Positions 22,944 through 31,181 of a DNA stretch of 35,600 nucleotides are shown here, piece after piece. The notes beneath the pieces are model-generated. The model was not told the DNA's origin. It made no database searches and worked only from the letters and a program-made list of their open reading frames with translations. Within the stretch, counting starts at the first letter, position 1, and each line of letters begins with the position of its first letter. Origin of the DNA: DASYUM01 sp036001225 (GTDB lineage Bacteria; Methylomirabilota; Methylomirabilia; Rokubacteriales; DASRDR01); contig DASYUM010000085.1 of assembly GCA_036001225.1 (NCBI GenBank), forward strand, positions 1 to 35,600, written 5' to 3'. The translations under genes and the position numbers were made by a program.

Positions 22944-24497
22944 CTAGGCATGCCCTACCTCGGTTCCCTGCTTGTACATCGTCGAGCAGGTGAGCGGCTG
23001 GCCCTCGCCCGAGGGGGGCGGCGGGCGCTTCCCCATCATGCGCCGGGCCTTGATCCGGCAGAAGACCACGAACATGATGGAGTAACGCTTCACGTCTGCC
23101 CACGAGTAGATGCTGGCCAACACCTTCGGCACCTTCTTCGCCATCGACCACAGCGAGAAGCGCCGGCTTTCGGCGAAGCGGAAAATCAGCTCCGAGATCT
23201 GCCACCAGCTCAGCCGGTCCTGGTAGAGCGGAACGTGGCCCTGGGCGGCCGGCAGGTAGATCACCCGCTTGTCGCGCTTCTTCGTCCACGAGAAGTCGGC
23301 CGGGTGCTTTCCCTCTTCGATGGCCTGCTTCTCGAGGGCGATCCCCGGATAGATGTGGAGGATGGAGACGCCACACTGCGCCCGCCCCTGCAGCTCTTCG
23401 ATCGCCCCGATCGTCTCCTGGGCTTCGGTCCACGTCTCGGTGGGATGGCTGAAGATGAATCCCGGGCTGGCGATGACCCCGTACTCGTTGCACCAGTCGA
23501 TGACGTCGAACGCCTGCTTGAGAGTGGCCCGCTTGGTGATGATGTCGCGGCAGACACGCTCGTTGGCCGACTCGATGCCGAAGCCGAGGTTGAAGCAGCC
23601 GGCCTCGACCATCTTGGCGAACAGCTCCTTGGTCATGATGTCCACGCGGACCTCGGCGTACCAGCGGACGCCGAGCTTCCGCTCGATCATCAGGTTCATC
23701 AACTCGAAGGTGCGCTGACGCTTGTAGTTGAAGGTGTCGTCGTAGAACCAGATCGCCCGGGCGCCGTAGCGGTCGATGAGATGCTCGATCTCTTTCACCA
23801 CGTTGGCGGGGGTGACTCCCCGGACGTTCGTCCCCCAGTTGGCCGGCGTCGCGCAGAAGTTGCAGGTGAACGGGCAGCCGCGGCTGGTCATCAGGTTGGC
23901 GGCCGGCAGCTCGCCGACGCCGGGGATGTCCATCTTGAAGTTGTACTTCTCGAACGGCTCCAGGTGGCGGGCGGGGAGGGGCAGTCGGTTCAGGTCGGGG
24001 AGGAGCGCCCGTGGCCGGTTGTGGACGATGGTGCCGTTCCGCCGGAAGGAGAGCCCATCGACCTTGGCCAGGTCCCCTTTCGCCTGCAGGCACTGGACCA
24101 GCTCCACGATCGTCAGCTCGCCCTCGCCCACGCAGACGCCGTCCACGTGCGGGAGATGGGTGAGGGTGTCGTGGGCGGTGTTCTTGAAGTGCGGACCACC
24201 CATCAGGACGAAGCTCCCGGGATGGGCCCGCTTGGCCACCTCGGCCAGCTTGAAGGCGAGGAAGCGGTTCTCGGTGGTGGTGGTGATGCCGACCACGTCC
24301 GGCCGGTCGGTTTCGATCTTCCGCGCGATCTGGCGCCACGTCAGCTCCAGCACGTGGGTCGGCGTCACCTCCACTTCGACCCCTTGCTCCTCGAGGACGG
24401 CCGCCATGTACAGGATACCGAGGGCGGGCATGAGCGCGCCGTGCGACCAGCGCTCGGCGAAGTAGCCGCCCGGCGGCACGAAGAAGCTCACGCGCAT
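22944..24497 (-). CDS. B12-binding-type radical SAM protein
   Basis: 517 residues from ATG at 24497, 16 nt after the AsnB stop, with AGGAG upstream (11 nt spacing). The N-terminal half resembles a cobalamin-binding Rossmann fold: PALGILYMAAVLEEQGVEVEV, RPDVVGITTTTENR and VLMGGPHFKNT. The radical SAM motif is CPFTCNFC (Cys208, 212, 215), preceded by LMTSRG. The later segments FYDDTFNYKRQR and GFGIESANERVCRDI are typical of this class (BchE/MiaB-like architecture). The C-terminal tail after about residue 400 is basic and helical. Known members do methylation, cyclisation and oxygen-independent hydroxylation or rearrangement, often on lipids or natural products. Oxygen-sensitive chemistry on the glycan or its lipid carrier is an inference from location. 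Confidence 0.87.
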   Translation of the reverse strand: MRVSFFVPPGGYFAERWSHGALMPALGILYMAAVLEEQGVEVEVTPTHVLELTWRQIARKIETDRPDVVGITTTTENRFLAFKLAEVAKRAHPGSFVLMGGPHFKNTAHDTLTHLPHVDGVCVGEGELTIVELVQCLQAKGDLAKVDGLSFRRNGTIVHNRPRALLPDLNRLPLPARHLEPFEKYNFKMDIPGVGELPAANLMTSRGCPFTCNFCATPANWGTNVRGVTPANVVKEIEHLIDRYGARAIWFYDDTFNYKRQRTFELMNLMIERKLGVRWYAEVRVDIMTKELFAKMVEAGCFNLGFGIESANERVCRDIITKRATLKQAFDVIDWCNEYGVIASPGFIFSHPTETWTEAQETIGAIEELQGRAQCGVSILHIYPGIALEKQAIEEGKHPADFSWTKKRDKRVIYLPAAQGHVPLYQDRLSWWQISELIFRFAESRRFSLWSMAKKVPKVLASIYSWADVKRYSIMFVVFCRIKARRMMGKRPPPPSGEGQPLTCSTMYKQGTEVGHA

Positions 24498-24513
24498 GGT
24501 CGCTTCATCTCCT

Positions 24514-26397
24514 CTAGGTTCGGTACAGGCGTGACCAGAGCTGGAAGACCATCAAGGCCCACAAGCGATGGGCGTGATTTTCCCGGCCGGCCAGGTGTTC
24601 GGTCAGGAGCCGGTTGATGGCCGGCCACCGGAAGTAACCCTGCCGCTCGATCTCGGCCTCGGCCAGCACCTCCAGCATGAGCGGCCGCAGCTCCCGCCGC
24701 AGCCACGTCTTCATGGGAATGCTGAAGCCCTCTTTCCGCTTGCCGAGGATGGCCGGTGGCAGCAGCGGCGCCATCGCGCGCTTGAAGATGTACTTCCGGG
24801 TGAGGTGGCGGAGCTTCAGCCGGCTGGGGATGGCCGCCACCCGTTCCACGAAGACATGATCGAGAAGGGGGACCCGCGTCTCCAGCGAATTGGCCATGCT
24901 CATCCGGTCCACCTTGACCAGGATGTCGTCGGGCAGGTACGTCTTCAGGTCCACGTAGAGCTGGCGGGCGAGCCGATCGCGGAACGGCGCCCGCTCGAAG
25001 TGCTCGAGCACCTGGTGGAACGGGTCGTAGGCGCCGAGCGCGGACCGGAAGCCGTCGCTGTACAGCGTCTGCTTGCCTTGCCCGGTCAGGTAGACCAGCC
25101 ACCGCGCGTGCTCCAGCTCTTCGGGTAGCCGGCCGCCGCCGAGAAACCGCCCCGCCATGTTCCGCCACCCGCGCTTCTGGTCGCTCGGCCGCAGCGTGGG
25201 CCGGGCGGCCGCCTCGAGGGCGGCCCGGAAGAGCCGCGGGAGCCGGCGGTACAGGCCCCACCCCCGGTCGGCCAGGTAGGTGTCGTAGCCGGCGAACAGC
25301 TCGTCCCCGCCGTCCCCGGACAGGGCCACCGTCACCCGCTCCCGGGCCAGCCGGGAGACCAGGTAGGTGGGGAAGATGGAGACGTCGGCGAACGGCTCGT
25401 CGAGGTGCTGGATCAGCCTGGTCGCCAGGCCCACGGCGTCCGGCTCGACGATCTCCTCGTGGTGGTCGGTCCCGAACTGCCGGGCGACCAGCCGGGCGTA
25501 CGGCAGCTCGTCGTAGGAGGGGTCCCTGAAGCCCAGCGAGAAAGACTCGACCCGTCCCGGGGAGAATCGGCTCATCAGCGCCACCACCGAGCTGGAGTCG
25601 ATGCCGCCGCTGAGGAGCGCCCCCAGCGGCACGTCGCTCAGCAGGTGGATCCGAACCGATTCGGCCAGGGTGTCGCTGATGTCGCGGCAGTAATCGGTCG
25701 CCGTTCGGTTCTCGTCGACCGCTCCCGGGACGTCCCAGTAGCGGCGGACCGTCACCCGCCCGCCTTCGGCGACCAGGACATGACCGGGGGGCAGCTTGCG
25801 GATGCGCTTGAAGATGGTCTTGGCGCCGCCGATGTACTCGAAGGTCAGATAGTCGTCGAGCGCCTCCAGGTCGAGCTCACGGTCGAGGTCCGGCAGTTCG
25901 AGAAGGGCCTTGAGCTCGGAGGCGAAGGCGAGCTGCCGGCTGTCGGACACGTAGTAGAGAGGCTTGATGCCGAGGCGATCGCGCGCGAGCAGGAGCCGGT
26001 CCCGGCGCTGGTCCCAGATCGCGAAGGCAAACATGCCGCGGAGGCGATCGACGCACGCGTCGCCCCACTCCTCGTAGGCGTGGACGATCGTCTCGGTGTC
26101 GCTACGGGTGGCGAAGCGGTGACCCCGGGCCTCGAGCGCCGGTCGCAGATCGAGGTAGTTGTAGATCTCCCCGTTGTAGACGATCCAGACCGATCGGTCC
26201 TCGTTGGCCATCGGCTGCTGGCCGGTGGCGAGGTCGATGATGCGGAGCCGCCGCATCCCGAGGCCGACGTGGTGGTCGGTGTAGAGGCCCTCGTCGTCCG
26301 GTCCCCGGTGGACCAGCCGCTCGCACATCCGCTTGACGAGTCGCGAATCGACCGCGCTCTCGCGGTCCAGGTAGGCGACGCCGGCGATGCCGCACAT
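24514..26397 (-). CDS. asnB: Asparagine synthase (glutamine-hydrolysing), AsnB-type
   Basis: 627 residues from ATG at 26397, with Cys2 as the glutaminase nucleophile (MCGIAGVAYL). The class II amidotransferase half carries RRLRIIDLATGQQPM, YNGEIYNYLDL and SDTETIVHAYEEWG. The synthetase half has the PP-loop LSGGIDSSS (263-269) and SLGFRDPSYDEL. Length and order match bacterial AsnB. The reaction is ATP-dependent transfer of ammonia from glutamine to a carboxyl group, in aspartate or, for homologues in polysaccharide clusters, possibly in a uronic acid or other acid. The location among glycan genes favours the second role but does not prove it. The start lies 10 nt from the hairpin of repeat copy B, and the gene heads a tightly packed unit. 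Confidence 0.9.
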   Translation of the reverse strand: MCGIAGVAYLDRESAVDSRLVKRMCERLVHRGPDDEGLYTDHHVGLGMRRLRIIDLATGQQPMANEDRSVWIVYNGEIYNYLDLRPALEARGHRFATRSDTETIVHAYEEWGDACVDRLRGMFAFAIWDQRRDRLLLARDRLGIKPLYYVSDSRQLAFASELKALLELPDLDRELDLEALDDYLTFEYIGGAKTIFKRIRKLPPGHVLVAEGGRVTVRRYWDVPGAVDENRTATDYCRDISDTLAESVRIHLLSDVPLGALLSGGIDSSSVVALMSRFSPGRVESFSLGFRDPSYDELPYARLVARQFGTDHHEEIVEPDAVGLATRLIQHLDEPFADVSIFPTYLVSRLARERVTVALSGDGGDELFAGYDTYLADRGWGLYRRLPRLFRAALEAAARPTLRPSDQKRGWRNMAGRFLGGGRLPEELEHARWLVYLTGQGKQTLYSDGFRSALGAYDPFHQVLEHFERAPFRDRLARQLYVDLKTYLPDDILVKVDRMSMANSLETRVPLLDHVFVERVAAIPSRLKLRHLTRKYIFKRAMAPLLPPAILGKRKEGFSIPMKTWLRRELRPLMLEVLAEAEIERQGYFRWPAINRLLTEHLAGRENHAHRLWALMVFQLWSRLYRT

Positions 26398-26406
26398 CTA
26401 CATCGT

Positions 26407-26542
26407 CGGAGGGGGGCTTTGCCCCCCCTTCCGAACCTCCCCCCAGGAAGGGCACGCCGCAGGACGTCGCGGGGCTGGGGGGGGCGACGAGGCGCGCGGA
26501 CCCAAAGATTGCGCGGGCCGAGCCCGCGCTCGGAGCGCTTCG
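26407..26542 (-). repeat. Structured intergenic element, long form (copy B)
   Basis: This 136-bp element fills most of the gap between the GT4 stop (26594) and the AsnB start (26397). Near the start codon GGGGGGC (26411-26417) pairs with GCCCCCC (26421-26427) around TTT. In the middle CGTCGC and GCGACG flank a G-rich loop. At the far end GCGCGGGC (26511-26518) pairs with GCCCGCGC (26522-26529) around CGA. It is nearly identical in length and centre to copy C, but the arm bases differ while pairing is kept. On the minus strand the hairpin is followed by TAGATG, the ATG being the start codon. Confidence 0.85.
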
Positions 26543-26593
26543 ACCCGGAGCGCGCGGGCGATCAGATCGGAGGCGGCGTACCTGAGCATCTTG

Positions 26594-27775
26594 CTAGGCG
26601 CGTCCGCTCAGCGCGGCGAGCCGCTCGTACGCTTCCGCGACCTTGGCTCGGTATGCGCCCTGGCTGAAGCGCGCCTCGGCGAACGCCCGCGCTTGCTTGG
26701 CGAGGGTGGCGGCCAGCGCGTCGTCGGCCAGGAGCCGGTTGATCCCGGCCGCGACCCCGTCCGGCGTGGGCGCGGTCAGCACGGCCACCTCGTCGCTCAG
26801 CACCTGGGTGTGGGCGAGGATGCGGGTGGCGACGATGGGGCGGCCCGAGGCCAGGTACGAGTAGATCTTCAGCGGGGTGTTCGTGCCGGCGGTTCGCGGT
26901 GACACCAGGATGTCGGCTAGCTCGAAGTACGTGGGCATCTCGGCCAGCGGTCGCTGCCCGGTGAAGACGACGACGTCCGCCACGCCCAACTCGGCGGCCA
27001 GCGCCCGCATCGGCGCGATCTGGCGCGCCTCGCCCCCGACCACGACGACCCGGACGTCGGGTGTCGTGGCACGGACGCGGGGGACGCTGCGCAGCAGGAG
27101 ATCGACGCCCTGGTAGGCCTCGAAGGTCCCGGTGTAGAGGACGACCGGCCGCCCGGCGAGCCCCCACTGCCGGCGCAGGTCGGCGACGGTCGCGTCAGGC
27201 ACGGCCTGACCCTCGAAGAGCATCGGGTTTTCGATCGTCAAGACCGGCCTTTCCGGATCGATCGCCTTGACCACGTCCGTCAGGCTCGGACAGATGCAGA
27301 TCACCAGGTCCGATGCCTTGACGGCCCAACCCTCCATGGCCGTCCAAACTCTAATGGTAACCCTTGAATTTGTAAAGGCGAAATTTTCAAATTGTTGCGG
27401 CAAACTGGAGTGCATGTCGTAAATGTGACGCAGGCCGACCAGCCGACGCAGCAGGGCCCCCAGCAGGCTCGCCTCTTCGTGGGTATGGATCACGTCGTAG
27501 CGCTCGCGCGCCAGGCGCGCCAGCACCCGAAGGAAGAGCAGGACGTCGAGCGGGATCTTCGCCCACGACGGCCCGACCCTCACGCGGCGGAGAAAGGGCA
27601 GCCCGGGCGCCCGAAAGATCCGGACCCGCGGCAGCGCGACCGCCTGGCCGATCGGATAGGTGATCAGGTGGACATCGTGACCCAGCTCACCGAGCGCCTT
27701 CAGGCGGTGATAGACACTGAGCGCGGTGCCTCGCGGCTCGAAGAAGGGCTCGGGGGCGACCATGAGGATCCTCAT
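26594..27775 (-). CDS. Glycosyltransferase family 4 (GT-B)
   Basis: 393 residues from ATG at 27775. The N-terminal acceptor domain starts MRILMVAPEPFFEPRGTALS and contains YDVIHTHEEAS and LRHIYDMHSSLPQQFENF. The donor domain starts near VVLYTGTFEAYQGVDLLLRS and includes VVVVGGEARQ and the sugar-nucleotide site SPRTAGTNTPLKIYSYLASG. In place of the usual first Glu of the EX7E motif it has the GTNTPLKIY form found in one GT4 subgroup. The enzyme would add a sugar from a nucleotide donor to a lipid-linked glycan at the cytoplasmic face. It stands alone between two copies of the intergenic element. An AT-rich patch at 27346-27410 encodes the PQQFENFAFTNSRVTIRVW segment and uses codons unlike the rest of the gene. 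Confidence 0.9.
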   Translation of the reverse strand: MRILMVAPEPFFEPRGTALSVYHRLKALGELGHDVHLITYPIGQAVALPRVRIFRAPGLPFLRRVRVGPSWAKIPLDVLLFLRVLARLARERYDVIHTHEEASLLGALLRRLVGLRHIYDMHSSLPQQFENFAFTNSRVTIRVWTAMEGWAVKASDLVICICPSLTDVVKAIDPERPVLTIENPMLFEGQAVPDATVADLRRQWGLAGRPVVLYTGTFEAYQGVDLLLRSVPRVRATTPDVRVVVVGGEARQIAPMRALAAELGVADVVVFTGQRPLAEMPTYFELADILVSPRTAGTNTPLKIYSYLASGRPIVATRILAHTQVLSDEVAVLTAPTPDGVAAGINRLLADDALAATLAKQARAFAEARFSQGAYRAKVAEAYERLAALSGRA

Positions 27776-27783
27776 CTATTCTT

Positions 27784-27919
27784 CGGAGGGGGGCTGGCGC
27801 CCCCCTCCGATGCCTCCCCCCGGGAAGGGCGCGCCGCAGGACGTCGCGGGGCTGGGGGGCGCGACGAGGCGCGCGGACCCAAAGATTGCGCCGGCCAAGC
27901 CGGCGCTCGGAGCGCTTCG
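27784..27919 (-). repeat. Structured intergenic element, long form (copy C)
   Basis: 136 bp between the 27966 stop and the GT4 start (27775). CGGAGGGGGGC (27784-27794) pairs perfectly over 11 bp with 27799-27809 around a TGGC tetraloop and begins 8 nt from the start codon. The central CGTCGCG and CGCGACG flank a G-rich loop. The distal arm GCGCCGGC (27888-27895) pairs with GCCGGCGC (27899-27906). The central block of about 70 bp, including CCCAAAGATT, is almost the same as in copy B. The start context TAGATG is also shared. Confidence 0.87.
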
Positions 27920-27965
27920 GCACGACGCGCGCGAACGTGCGCGGGCGTGGCGGCGTTTCTCAGGA

Positions 27966-30900
27966 TCATCGCGTGGCGCCGCCCGGCCGAACCGTCACCC
28001 GGTCGATCCAGAGTCCGGCCCGTCCCCGGTGGAGGACCCGGAACTCGAGGACGGCCGGCTCGTCCACCGTGAACGGCAGCGTGAGGTCGTGGTAGCGGCC
28101 GGCCGGTGCCAGCGCGGCCGCCATCACCGGGCGCGCCGCGAACTGTCGTCGGCCGCGGTCGCCGCTCACGTCCACGACCGCCAGCGGCTCCGCGTCACTG
28201 CTCGGGCCGTCCAGCCGGACCCGGAACACGGCCTCGTACCGCCCCGGCGGGTACCGCCGGTAGGGTCCGAAGGTCGCGTAGCTCTCCGGAGTGCCGGCCC
28301 GCGCGTGGACGGCGTAGCCGCCGGAGGCGTCGGCGTCGGCCCCCACCTCACCGGTCTGGCGGAGCAGGTCCTCGGCCTCGTACACCGGGCGCGGGCGGCT
28401 CTCCTCGGCGAACGCGACGTAGACGCGGTCGGCCAGGAGTCGCCCGCGCCCCTCGTAGCGGACGCGGAGCTCCACCCGGGCCGGGGCCGCCAGCGACCAC
28501 CGGAGGTCGAACTCTTCGTAGGCGCCGGGCCGCCTGAAGTCTCCGCCGGCGATCTCGCGGCGCGCGAGAGTCTGCCGGCCTCGCTCGGTGCTCACGTCCA
28601 CCACCGACACGATCCCCGGCGGCGGCGGGCCGGCGAGCTTGAGTCGGAAGCCGGCCACGTACGTCCCGCTCGGATAGAAGGGGGCCGTCCCGAATGCCAG
28701 GTATCCGGCGCCGTCCCGCCCCTCGTCGGCTTCGACCGCGCGGCCGCCGGAGGCGTCGGGGTCGGCGACCTCGCGGCCGGTGCGGCGGCCCGACTCCTCC
28801 AGTTCGTGGAGGGCGCCGATCACCGACGCGTGGGCGAAGCGCTGCGGCTCGCCGGCCGGGGCGTCGCGAACGGCGAAGAGGCTCTGGTCGCCGGCGCGGC
28901 CGCGCCAGGCGAGATACGGCGATGCCCGGAGATTCGCCGTGGTGAGGGCGCCGGGGAAGGGGCTCACCTTCCAGAAGAACAGCTCCTCGTGGACGACGAG
29001 GAACTTCACGCGCAGGGCCTTCAGGAGCTCGTACTCGGCCGGCCGGATCTCGCCGACGTTGAGGTTGATCAGGCGATCGAAGATCGCCTCCACGTAATCG
29101 CGCGAGACCAGCGGGTTGTAGCCGTTGACCATGTGGGCGTGGCTGGTGGTGACGTAGAACTGATAGACGGACGACTGGTGGGAGTCGCCGGGGAAGAGCG
29201 GGATGGCGAGGAACCGCCCGTCCCCGACCTCGCGGCCGACGGTCGCGTAGAGCGGGTTCGCCGGGTCGAGCCGGGTGATGCCGATCGGGCGGAAGGGGGC
29301 GTAGTCGATTCCGATGCCGACCGCGACGACGAGGAAGGCCCCGGCCGCCCACCACGGCCGGCGCGGGAGCCCGCGAAGCGCGTAGCCGGCCAGGACGGCC
29401 AGGGCGAGGAAGGTCAGCACCATCAACCGGCCCGGGCTCCGCGGATAGTTGAAGAAGGGCAGGTACGTGTAGGCGAGCCGATAGAGCGGCAGCACCCGAT
29501 CGAGGCTCGGTCCCAGCGAGAGCGCGAGCGCCAGCAGGAAGCCGGCCCCGTAGACGAGCAGCGTCCCCCGCGCCGCGGCGTCGCGCCGCCACCGCGCGAG
29601 TCCCGCGACGGCCAGCAGGACCGGCAGGACCCCCGGGTAGATCGCCCGCTCGTCGTCGAGGTTGCGTGGCACCACCAGATCGGCGAGCGCCGGGGCGTTG
29701 CGGGCGATCAGCGCGTAGGGCCGCCCCCCGGTGGCAGTGAAGGAGCCCCCCATGACCGTGCTTCGGAGGAGCAGGACGTAGCCCACCGAGAGAAGGATGG
29801 CGACCGCGACCGGAAGGAGGACGGCGAGCAGCCCCCGCATGCGGGCCCATCGGTCCCGGGCCAGCTCGAGCCAGTGCCGGCCCTGGAAGAGCGCGACCCC
29901 GAGGACGGCGAGGGCGAGCAGCAGTCGGCCCGTCCCCGGCCGCCCGGCCATGCCCGGCAGCCCGTAGCCGGCGACCACGGCGAGCGGGGTCACCGTGACC
30001 GCGGCGCGCCGCAGCGCCTCGGCCGGCGTGGTCGGGTGTCCGAGCGGTGACTTCCGGGCCAGGATCAGCACGCCCGCCAGCAGCCAGAGCGCCCCGGTCG
30101 CCACCAGCGCGGCCGCCCCGGCCAGCAAGACGTCTCGCAGCGGCGCACCCCGGCGCAGCAGGGTGTGGGCCACCACCCCGCCGACGATGGCCCCGATCAT
30201 CCCCGGCGGCGCCAGGACCCGGGGCGCTCGGGCCGCCCGCAGCAGCAGCGGCAGCCCCGAGGCCCAGGGCAGCTCGAGCGCTTCCACCCCGCGGATCGCC
30301 CAGTACCCGGCCGAGAAGAGGACGACGTAGTAGAGGAGGTGGAAGTCGCTGAGGGCGAGGCTCACCAGGCCGAGTCCGGCCAGGGTGCCGAATGTCAGTC
30401 CGCGCCGCCGGAGGCCCATCTCGTAGCCGTAGACGATCAGCGGGAGGAGGAAGACGAGAAGGCCGTTCGAGTGCCCGCCGAGGAGCTGGGCGAGGCGGAA
30501 CGGAGCCAGCGCGAAGATCAGGGCCCCGACCAGGGCGGCGCCGCGATGGTCGGTGTAGAGACGGACCAGGAGGTACATGGCCACGGCGGCGAGCGGAAAG
30601 CTCAGGACGATCATGGCGTTGTAGGCGGCGGCGCCGCCGAGCGCGGAGAAGACCACGAACAGGAGCGAGAGCGGAAACTGATAGAAGCCGTAGCGCTGGG
30701 GCGGCAGGACCGGGGTCACGTCGAACTCGTACGGGTTCGTGAAGAGGCGCGAGCCGCCCGCGAGGTTGTCCCGCATCAGCCAGAACCAGTAGTAGAGCTG
30801 CAGGCTGTCGCCCGGCTGCATCCACTTGACCTCGGCGCCGGGAGCGGGAAAGCGGACGTAGGGAATCCCCGTCGAGAAGTAGGCCGGCAGGGGAGCGGTA

Positions 30901-31124
30901 TAGAGGAGCCCGAGCAGGGTGAAGAGCCCGAACACGACGGCCACCTCGCGCCCGAGCGTCCGCGGCGGCGTCGGTCCCGGGGGCGGTTTGACGGCCGGGC
31001 GCGCGGGAATCGCGGCGGGGTCGCGGGAGATCACCGGCGGGCTGGGGGCCGCCGGCCCGCCCGCGCTCACGGGGGGCCGGCGGGGCGGCTCGAGGTCGCG
31101 GGGCTCACCATCGCGGGGAGGCAT
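27966..31124 (-). CDS. Large GT-C/YfhO-like membrane protein with two C-terminal CBM35-like modules
   Basis: 1052 residues from ATG at 31124. A proline-rich cytoplasmic N-terminus (about 1-60) precedes a multi-spanning region to about residue 600. Its first outer loop has QPGDSLQLYYWFWLM and NPYEFDVTP, as in GT-C or YfhO-like membrane proteins of unknown specificity. A soluble segment (about 610-770) follows. Two repeats of about 140 residues end the protein, roughly 771-912 and 913-1052. Both contain DASGG near the start, a Y-x-x-FG segment, YPSGTY or YPPGRY, VVDVS followed by RGR, and a final DRV-Y/T-V strand. This pattern resembles CBM6/CBM35 jelly-roll modules, which bind sugars. The protein may handle a lipid-linked glycan outside the membrane while holding glycan with the tail. 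Glycosyltransferase activity is not shown by sequence alone. Confidence 0.75.
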   Translation of the reverse strand: MPPRDGEPRDLEPPRRPPVSAGGPAAPSPPVISRDPAAIPARPAVKPPPGPTPPRTLGREVAVVFGLFTLLGLLYTAPLPAYFSTGIPYVRFPAPGAEVKWMQPGDSLQLYYWFWLMRDNLAGGSRLFTNPYEFDVTPVLPPQRYGFYQFPLSLLFVVFSALGGAAAYNAMIVLSFPLAAVAMYLLVRLYTDHRGAALVGALIFALAPFRLAQLLGGHSNGLLVFLLPLIVYGYEMGLRRRGLTFGTLAGLGLVSLALSDFHLLYYVVLFSAGYWAIRGVEALELPWASGLPLLLRAARAPRVLAPPGMIGAIVGGVVAHTLLRRGAPLRDVLLAGAAALVATGALWLLAGVLILARKSPLGHPTTPAEALRRAAVTVTPLAVVAGYGLPGMAGRPGTGRLLLALAVLGVALFQGRHWLELARDRWARMRGLLAVLLPVAVAILLSVGYVLLLRSTVMGGSFTATGGRPYALIARNAPALADLVVPRNLDDERAIYPGVLPVLLAVAGLARWRRDAAARGTLLVYGAGFLLALALSLGPSLDRVLPLYRLAYTYLPFFNYPRSPGRLMVLTFLALAVLAGYALRGLPRRPWWAAGAFLVVAVGIGIDYAPFRPIGITRLDPANPLYATVGREVGDGRFLAIPLFPGDSHQSSVYQFYVTTSHAHMVNGYNPLVSRDYVEAIFDRLINLNVGEIRPAEYELLKALRVKFLVVHEELFFWKVSPFPGALTTANLRASPYLAWRGRAGDQSLFAVRDAPAGEPQRFAHASVIGALHELEESGRRTGREVADPDASGGRAVEADEGRDGAGYLAFGTAPFYPSGTYVAGFRLKLAGPPPPGIVSVVDVSTERGRQTLARREIAGGDFRRPGAYEEFDLRWSLAAPARVELRVRYEGRGRLLADRVYVAFAEESRPRPVYEAEDLLRQTGEVGADADASGGYAVHARAGTPESYATFGPYRRYPPGRYEAVFRVRLDGPSSDAEPLAVVDVSGDRGRRQFAARPVMAAALAPAGRYHDLTLPFTVDEPAVLEFRVLHRGRAGLWIDRVTVRPGGATR

Positions 31125-31163
31125 TATAGCAAAGGCGCTCGGCCGCCCCCGGCGCGGGCGCCC

Positions 31164-31179
31164 CCGGCGGGAACGCCGG
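31164..31179 (-). terminator. Small GC hairpin after the SGNH gene
   Basis: CCGGCG (31164-31169) pairs with CGCCGG (31174-31179) around GGAA, starting 2 nt beyond the SGNH stop codon. There is no U-tract and the stem is only 6 bp. In DNA this GC-rich it may be chance or a weak transcript end. Confidence 0.25.
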
Positions 31180-31181
31180 CC

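Noticed and set aside
21910..24497. The radical SAM genes as a RiPP (modified peptide) cluster
   Set aside because: No small precursor gene, leader-binding domain or peptidase/ABC exporter is visible nearby. All neighbours are glycan-type genes.
26407..27919. Intergenic repeats as a CRISPR array
   Set aside because: The copies are 136 bp long, more than 1 kb apart with genes between them, and have internal hairpins. There is no short repeat-spacer periodicity and no cas gene.
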